From Blastochloris viridis (lineage in GTDB: Bacteria; Pseudomonadota; Alphaproteobacteria; UBA2136; UBA6156), in NCBI GenBank assembly GCA_005768725.1, contig VAFM01000001.1, positions 744,001 to 808,000 of the forward strand: 64,000 nt of DNA. The letters are read 5' to 3'. Of the stretch, positions 58,826 to 64,000 are shown piece after piece. The stretch's first letter is position 1. Each line of letters opens with the position of its first letter. The translations under genes were made by a program, and so were the position numbers. A model generated the notes under the pieces. It saw only the letters and a list, made by a program, of their open reading frames with translations, searched no databases and was not told the origin of the DNA.

Positions 58826-59357
58826 CGACCTGTTTTACGACCGCATTATCGCGGGCACGCTTAAAGGCCGCAAACTGCTGCTGCCGAAGAGTGAAGGCGT
58901 ACGCCCGAGCAAGAACCGTGTGCGTCAGGCCGTGTTCAATCTGCTGGGTGCGCGATTGGATTGGGAGGGACTGAGCATCGGCGACCTGTTCTGCGGCAGC
59001 GGTGCCTGGGGCCTGGAAGCGATGAGCCGTGGTGCTGCCAAAGCGGTGCTGGTGGATATGGATGAACGTACCGCGGCGACCAATGTTAAAGATCTGGGTT
59101 TAGTCAAAGTCACCGTTACGGCTGCCGATGTGCGTCAGTGGAAACCCTCTGCCCTGCTGGATGTGGTGATGCTGGACCCGCCGTACGGCAAGGGCTTGGC
59201 ACAGGCGGTGATTGACCGCGCCGCGCTTGTCGGTAAACGCGGAAGCTGGTGGTGTGTGGAGACCGGCCGTGAGGACGAATTGAACTGGACGGGTTTTGAG
59301 GATGTGGAGTTTAGGGATTACGGTGCTAGCCGCGTGTGGGTGGCCCGTCAGGTTTAA
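58818..59357 (+). CDS. rsmD: 16S rRNA m2G966 methyltransferase
   Basis: 179 aa. SAM-dependent; IIAGTLKGRKLLLPKSEGVR, FCGSGAWGLEAMSRG (SAM site) and MLDPPYGKGL (DPPY). GTG start at 58818 overlapping the rluB end. Confidence 0.92.
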   Translation: MANDLFYDRIIAGTLKGRKLLLPKSEGVRPSKNRVRQAVFNLLGARLDWEGLSIGDLFCGSGAWGLEAMSRGAAKAVLVDMDERTAATNVKDLGLVKVTVTAADVRQWKPSALLDVVMLDPPYGKGLAQAVIDRAALVGKRGSWWCVETGREDELNWTGFEDVEFRDYGASRVWVARQV

Positions 59358-59370
59358 TACCTCAATAAAC

Positions 59371-59394
59371 AAAGCACCGCCCTTTCGGGCGGTA
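59371..59394 (+). terminator. rsmD terminator
   Basis: ACCGCCC-TTTC-GGGCGGT; short T-run. Confidence 0.7.
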
Positions 59395-59410
59395 CTTCAT
59401 TCGTAGTTCT

Positions 59411-59605
59411 TTATGTGGCGCGCCCACGGGGGTCGGTAGCAAAGCCGCCTTTCCAGCCAATAGCCGCACCCCAGCCGTCTTCCGTCAACTTGGCGTATTC
59501 GGCCCAGCTTATTTCGCCGTGGGGTTTATGGTTGCCGTTCGCGGGGTCCCGCTGAGCGGCTTGATGTGATCGTGATTCAGTAGAATGGTCTAAGAGGATG
59601 TCCAC
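59411..59605 (-). CDS. Small protein of unknown function
   Basis: 64 aa with a GTG start at 59605, AAGGA seven bases upstream. Hydrophilic, with HSTESRSHQAAQRDPANGNH and end GWGAAIGWKGGFATDPRGRAT. No signal or membrane segment. Support is RBS and length only. Confidence 0.4.
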   Translation of the reverse strand: MDILLDHSTESRSHQAAQRDPANGNHKPHGEISWAEYAKLTEDGWGAAIGWKGGFATDPRGRAT

Positions 59606-59695
59606 CGCGCAATCCTTCCGTCTCGTGCAGTCAATGCCACTGGAGTAAACCTGTGCGTTGTGCCTGTCAACGCAGGCCTCTCGCGGTTGCTGAAA

Positions 59696-61522
59696 TTAAC
59701 GGCGGGCGAAGAGTTTTTCCAGCTCGACCAGACTGAGCGACACCACCGTGGGGCGGCCATGGTTACAGGTGAGGCTGGCGGGGGTGGATTCCATCTGGCG
59801 CAGCAGCGCGTTTTGTTCGGCCAGCGATAAGCGGCGGTGGGCACGGATGCTGTGGTGGCAGGCGATGGTGGCCAGCACATGCTCCAGGCGGCTGTTGAGC
59901 GTGGTGCGTGGCGTGAGGGATTGCAGGTCATTCACCAGATCGCGGATCAGCGGCGTCGGATTAGCGTCGCCCAGCAATTGCGGAATAGCGGTGATGGCCA
60001 CGGCGGTGGGCGAGTAACTTTCCAGCTCCAGGCCGAATTTCTGCAGTTCTTCGGCGTGGGCCAGCAGCAGTTGGGCCTCGGCGGGGGTACAACTGACGAT
60101 GGTCGGCAGCAGCAGGTGCTGGGCAGCGATACGGCCTTCGGTAAATTGGCCTTTCAGGTTCTCGTACACCAGTCGCTCGTGGGCGGCGTGCTGGTCGACC
60201 ACCACCAGTGCGCCTTCGTTGTTTTCCGCCACAATATAGGTGTTGGCCACCTGCCCCAAGGCGGCGCCCAACGGGTGTTCGGCGTGGGGTTTGGTTTGTT
60301 CTTCCTCGCCCTTCAGCAGCTTGTGCGGCGGCAGTTGGAAGTCGGGATTATAGGCCGGTGCAGAAGGCAGCGGAGCGCTGAAGCTGGGCTGGTAGGCGGG
60401 TTGGAAACTGGGGGCGGAAATGGGGTTCGGCGCATAGCTGAAATGCTGTTCCTGCGGCTCACCGAAGGGGCTTTCGGTCATTGCTGTTACCATCGAGGCT
60501 GCGCCATGCACGGCGGGGCGAAGGGTCTGGCTGAGGGCCTGGTGCACGGCGGCGAAGATAAGGCCATAGAGCTCGGACGGCTGATGGAAGCGCACCTCGG
60601 ATTTAGCCGGATGGACGTTAACGTCGACGGCATCGGTGGGCAGCGACAGGAACAGCACCGCCATGGGATGGCGCCCGGCGGGAAGTTTGTCGCCATAGGC
60701 ATTTTTGAGAGCAGCTTGCAGCGAACGGTCCTTGATCGGGCGGCCATTCACGAACAGGAACTGCTTGGTGGCGTTACCGCTGTGCAGAGTCGGGCCGCTG
60801 ATGAAGCCGTGCAGCGCCATGCCGAGGCCCGGTTTTTCGGCGAACACCGGCAGGGCATTTTTGGCAAATTCGTCGCCCAGCACCGGTGCTAAGCGGGTGG
60901 CGTGCGACTGGAAGAAATCGCCCTGTGCGGCGGGCACGTGCCAGGTTTCGGCGCCATCTTCCAGCACGGTCACATTCACGTGCGGGTGGGCCAGAATCAG
61001 GTTTTTAAGGACGGCTTCAATGGCCAGCGATTCGGCACGGACGGATTTAAGGAATTTGCGGCGCGCGGGGGTGGCGTAGAACAGGTCGGCGACCTCGATA
61101 CGCGTACCCTTGGGATGAGCGGCGGGTGCGAGTTCGCCTTCCGAATTGATACACCAGGCTTCATCCTGACCGTCGGGTCGGCTGGTGAGAACAAGGCGTG
61201 AGACGGAGGCAATGGACGGCAAGGCTTCGCCACGGAAACCAAAGGTGTTGATGTTGAAGAGATCTTCGGTGCTGGCGATTTTGCTGGTGGCGTGGCGGGA
61301 GATGGCGAGCGGGAGTTCGTCCTTCGGGATACCGCCGCCGTTGTCGGTCAGTACCAGATTGACCAGCCCCGCACCAGTCAGTTCCAGGCGCAGGCTGCTG
61401 GCTCCGGCGTCCAGCGCGTTCTCGGTCAGCTCCTTCACCACGCTGGCGGGACGGTCAACGACCTCACCCGCGGCGATCTGGTTGGCGAGGTTTTCCGGCA
61501 GTTGACGAATGGGGGAACGCAT
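59696..61522 (-). CDS. mutL: DNA mismatch repair protein MutL
   Basis: 608 aa. N-terminal GHL ATPase: IAAGEVVDRPASVVKELTEN, ALDAGASSLRLE, DNGGGI (about 60), GFRGEALPSIASVS. C-terminal dimerisation domain carries the endonuclease motif DQHAAHERLVYE (from D443), CHHSIRAHRRL and CNHGRPT, so it is the nicking type used where MutH is absent. Confidence 0.97.
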   Translation of the reverse strand: MRSPIRQLPENLANQIAAGEVVDRPASVVKELTENALDAGASSLRLELTGAGLVNLVLTDNGGGIPKDELPLAISRHATSKIASTEDLFNINTFGFRGEALPSIASVSRLVLTSRPDGQDEAWCINSEGELAPAAHPKGTRIEVADLFYATPARRKFLKSVRAESLAIEAVLKNLILAHPHVNVTVLEDGAETWHVPAAQGDFFQSHATRLAPVLGDEFAKNALPVFAEKPGLGMALHGFISGPTLHSGNATKQFLFVNGRPIKDRSLQAALKNAYGDKLPAGRHPMAVLFLSLPTDAVDVNVHPAKSEVRFHQPSELYGLIFAAVHQALSQTLRPAVHGAASMVTAMTESPFGEPQEQHFSYAPNPISAPSFQPAYQPSFSAPLPSAPAYNPDFQLPPHKLLKGEEEQTKPHAEHPLGAALGQVANTYIVAENNEGALVVVDQHAAHERLVYENLKGQFTEGRIAAQHLLLPTIVSCTPAEAQLLLAHAEELQKFGLELESYSPTAVAITAIPQLLGDANPTPLIRDLVNDLQSLTPRTTLNSRLEHVLATIACHHSIRAHRRLSLAEQNALLRQMESTPASLTCNHGRPTVVSLSLVELEKLFARR

Positions 61523-61530
61523 ACCCTACC

Positions 61531-62154
61531 TTAGCTGGCCTGCACCAATTCGGTCACCGTGCCAGAGACCAATAATGCCTGATTATCGGTCAAACCGATG
61601 AGATTTTGGCCCACAGGCGGCTTGGCGAAGATCTGATGGGCGAGTGGGTCGAACTTCGGATGGTGCGTATGCGGCACGATCAGGTACGGCACAAGGCTCA
61701 GCCCCTTGGTGGACGACAGCTTGGCCATATGGGGGTCGTCCATCGGTGCGATATAGCCGATATCTTCGCCCGCCACCACCGCACCGGCACTGGTACCGAG
61801 GTACACGCCGCCGCGCTTGAACAGGGCTTTCAGCGGGTTTGCCACACCACTACGCTGCATATGTTCCAGCAGGTAAAAACTGTTACCGCCGGTCACATAA
61901 ACGATGTCGGATTGTTCCAGCTTTTGCGCGACCTGCTGCGGGTTTTTGCCAGCGATATCGAAGACATCCAGCACGGCACCGGCATGACGTAACACATCCA
62001 TTTCCTCGGCCTGCCACGCGCGGTTTTCCGGCAGGTACACGTTAGCGGCGGTAGGAATACAGACGATTTTGCTGGCCGCGAGCGGCTTGGGCAGATGGTG
62101 CAGGATTTTGCCGATTAGGCCAGATGTGAGCGACGATGCGAGAATCAGTTTCAT
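61531..62154 (-). CDS. Peptidase E-like (S51) protein
   Basis: 207 aa. Resembles dipeptidase E/cyanophycinase. Catalytic serine in YLGTSAGAVVAG (about 120); VTGGNSFYLLEHMQ near 90; C-terminal VPHTHHPKFDP. Aspartyl dipeptidase activity is the likely role. Confidence 0.82.
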   Translation of the reverse strand: MKLILASSLTSGLIGKILHHLPKPLAASKIVCIPTAANVYLPENRAWQAEEMDVLRHAGAVLDVFDIAGKNPQQVAQKLEQSDIVYVTGGNSFYLLEHMQRSGVANPLKALFKRGGVYLGTSAGAVVAGEDIGYIAPMDDPHMAKLSSTKGLSLVPYLIVPHTHHPKFDPLAHQIFAKPPVGQNLIGLTDNQALLVSGTVTELVQAS

Positions 62155-62170
62155 CTCGCTATTGTAACGG

Positions 62171-63112
62171 CTAGCCGGCGTTTCCTACAAGCGCAGCGGC
62201 AAAGGCCTGCGGGTCAAAGGGTCCGAGGTCGTCGAGCGATTCGCCGACACCGATCGCCACCACCGGCAGCGGGTTTGGCTGTGCGGCCAGCGCGAGCAGG
62301 AAGCCTGCCTTCGCGGTACCATCAAGTTTGGTCACGATCAGGCCGGTGAGCGGAATCTGTTTATGGAATTCGGCGACCTGAGGCAGGGTGGATTGGCCGA
62401 GCGTCGCATCCAGCACCAACAGCGTGTGGTGCGGCGCGCTGGCATCCAGTTTCTGAATGACACGATTCAGCTTAGGCAATTCAGCCAGCAGATCCTGACG
62501 GTTCGCCAGACGACCGGCGGTGTCGATCAGCACGATGTCGGCCTTTTCGGCCTTGGCTTTTTCCAGGGCGGCGTAGGCCACAGAGGCACTGTCGGCACCC
62601 TCTTTGGCCGGTGGCACGATACCGACCTTGCCCTTTCGGGTGGAGGCATCGGCGCGGTCGGTCCAGACACGCAGTTGCTCGACTGCGGCGGCGCGGAAGG
62701 TATCGGCGGCGGCAACAACCACGTCCTTGCCTTCAGCAGCCCACTGGGCAGCGAGTTTACCGATGGTGGTGGTTTTACCGGCACCGTTGACGCCTGCGAC
62801 GAGAATGACGGTGGGGCTGGCCGTAAAGTCCAGCGGTTTGCCGAGCGGTTGCAGGCGGGCGGCAATGAGATCGGCCAGCACCTGTTTGAGTGCCTCCTGT
62901 GTCAGAGGGTCGGGCAGTTTGGCTTTTTGAAGGTCTTTCAGAATGGCCTGTGCAACCGGGAGGGAGGTATCGGCGGCGATCAGCGCCTCTTCCAAGGCCT
63001 CGAGCGTGGCATCATCCAGCTTAGCCGCCAGACCAATGGCCTGCTTGATGCCTTCCGTGACATTAGCAGCGGATTTGGTGAGACCTGCGGTGATACGGGA
63101 GAACCAAGACAT
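62171..63112 (-). CDS. ftsY: Signal recognition particle receptor FtsY
   Basis: 313 aa. SRP receptor GTPase at the membrane. NG domain only; the long acidic A domain is lacking, as in many Alphaproteobacteria. G1 GVNGAGKTTTIGKLA (about 109), DTFRAAAVEQL, G3 DTAGRLANR, G4 TKLDGTAKAG. Starts MSWFSRITAGLTKSAAN. Confidence 0.97.
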   Translation of the reverse strand: MSWFSRITAGLTKSAANVTEGIKQAIGLAAKLDDATLEALEEALIAADTSLPVAQAILKDLQKAKLPDPLTQEALKQVLADLIAARLQPLGKPLDFTASPTVILVAGVNGAGKTTTIGKLAAQWAAEGKDVVVAAADTFRAAAVEQLRVWTDRADASTRKGKVGIVPPAKEGADSASVAYAALEKAKAEKADIVLIDTAGRLANRQDLLAELPKLNRVIQKLDASAPHHTLLVLDATLGQSTLPQVAEFHKQIPLTGLIVTKLDGTAKAGFLLALAAQPNPLPVVAIGVGESLDDLGPFDPQAFAAALVGNAG

Positions 63113-63166
63113 AGACGCACTCTTACCCAGTTATCTACCGTTTTGCAAGCCAGCGGACTTTCGGGA

Positions 63167-64000
63167 TTACATCCGTGTCGGGGTGATCAGCTTTCCCTGC
63201 GGCAGGACGGCTGCGGGAGAGGCTTCGGTGGATGAGACCGCTTCCGGTGCTGCGGGCGTTACGGCTGCGGGTGGCGGAGCCTCTGATTCCGGCGGGATAT
63301 CGCTTGGGATCACGGGACGCAGATCGTCCCATTTGGCGAGGCTGGCTTCAATTTTCTTGTCGCGCTGGTCCTTGGCCAGTTCCATCGCCACGACCGGGCC
63401 GGTCAGCCAGAGGGCGGCGGAGGGGATAACGAAGAGAAAGGAGTAGGCGTAATGACGGTGACGGCAGGCGGAGAGGAATGCCAACGTGAACAGGCACCAG
63501 ATGATCAGCACGGCGATACCCTGCGGCATATTGCCGGCGTACATGTGGCCCAGACCCGGCATGATGACGCCCATGGCGCCGGCCAGGCCAATACGGGCCT
63601 GCTCGGCGGCGTACATGGTGCGAAGGCGTTTTCTCAGGTCTTCTGCCTTGGGCAAGTTGTAGGTGTTGACCACCTTACCGGCACGGTGAGCCTGCTGCCA
63701 GACCTCGTTCATCTGCGCGGCTTCGGTCCAGGGGTTATTCGGGAAAATCTTCTGCAATTGCCCAAACGCCTGTGCGGCAGCCATGGTGTCGGTGCCCGTG
63801 GCCAAGTGGTAGAGAGCTTCGGGTGCGTAAGGCGATGCGGGATTCTGGGTCAGCAGTTCGGTCAGCAGCGCATTGGCGACTTGCGGACGCTCCAGCGCAA
63901 TACTGAGACGTGTGGCGTTGGTCAGAGCCATTTCGCGCTCGGCGCCAAACGACTTATGGGCGATGCGCTGCCATTCCAGCAGAGCCGAGGGCAGATCGCC
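63167..64000 (-). CDS. TPR-like protein with TM2-type membrane segment (cut by window edge)
   Basis: 277 codons plus stop visible, open at the right edge. The upstream part has TPR-like helices (ALLTELLTQNPASPYAPEAL, FGQLQKIFPNNPWTEAAQMN). A TM2-like motif GVIMPGLGHMYAGNMPQGIA leads into two membrane segments, followed by a Pro/Ala/Glu-rich tail. Downstream of its stop comes ftsY. Function unknown. Confidence 0.75.
   Translation of the reverse strand, partial: GDLPSALLEWQRIAHKSFGAEREMALTNATRLSIALERPQVANALLTELLTQNPASPYAPEALYHLATGTDTMAAAQAFGQLQKIFPNNPWTEAAQMNEVWQQAHRAGKVVNTYNLPKAEDLRKRLRTMYAAEQARIGLAGAMGVIMPGLGHMYAGNMPQGIAVLIIWCLFTLAFLSACRHRHYAYSFLFVIPSAALWLTGPVVAMELAKDQRDKKIEASLAKWDDLRPVIPSDIPPESEAPPPAAVTPAAPEAVSSTEASPAAVLPQGKLITPTRM

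Overview
This 64 kb window is a chromosomal segment of an alphaproteobacterium. The evidence is a GcrA-type cell-cycle regulator (16619-17209), an alphaproteobacterial-style RpoB/RpoC pair, a phasin, a dnaG-rpoD pair, a C-minus S14, and promoters of the form TTGACA-17 bp-TATATC, close to the Caulobacter sigma-73 consensus. GC is moderately high by eye. I cannot place it below class. I found no rRNA, tRNA, CRISPR array, prophage or insertion sequence.

Layout. 1-15573 (minus) is the S10-spc-alpha ribosomal protein cluster: rpsJ-rplC-rplD-rplW-rplB-rpsS-rplV-rpsC-rplP-rpmC-rpsQ-rplN-rplX-rplE-rpsN-rpsH-rplF, then rplR-rpsE-rplO, then secY-adk-infA-L36-rpsM-rpsK-rpoA. It is not one unit. A terminator follows rplF, two accessory genes and a 38-codon ORF sit between rplF and rplR, an attenuator-like terminator lies in the rplR leader, and another terminator separates rplO from secY. 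rpmD (L30) is absent from its usual place. 15574-17815 holds a secreted protein, gcrA and a membrane protein. 18026-26552 is rpoBC (minus) with its own promoter. 26829-28935 holds small uncharacterised genes and a TrpR-family regulator. 29101-29985 is rplJ-rplL (minus) with its own terminator. A degenerate Wzc-like gene follows, and then divergent rplK-rplA (plus), so the classical rplKAJL-rpoBC string is broken and partly inverted.

33388-49500 is mixed housekeeping and accessory: fdxA, a thioredoxin-fold protein with a TPR-like partner, rpmG, xthA/bolA head to head, a degenerate-EAL plus active-GGDEF pair, an RNA 2'-phosphodiesterase, recJ, a phasin, an FAD oxidoreductase, folD, two adjacent DUF305-like genes and small proteins. 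49578-53511 is dnaG-rpoD (minus). 53677-64000 holds greA, a GNAT, a YrdC-family protein, tadA, an LD-carboxypeptidase with a class I amidotransferase, rluB-rsmD, mutL, a peptidase E-like gene, ftsY and the end of a TPR/membrane protein.

Themes. Seven promoters share a TTGACA -35 with 17 bp spacing. The rpsJ and rplK promoters are near-identical in both core elements and discriminator, suggesting joint control of ribosome synthesis. Several translation and transcription proteins carry Ala/Lys/Pro-rich tails or inserts (S5, L4, L5, L22, L24, IF-1, RpoB). The most unusual signals are the 12-bp stem with loop complementarity between rpsK and rpoA, the RpoB insert, a primary sigma factor with no visible region 1.1, the missing rpmD with an atypical L36, the P-loop-defective Wzc-like protein between rplJ and rplK, and the TrpR-like regulator with candidate operators. 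No single new defence or biosynthetic system is evident.
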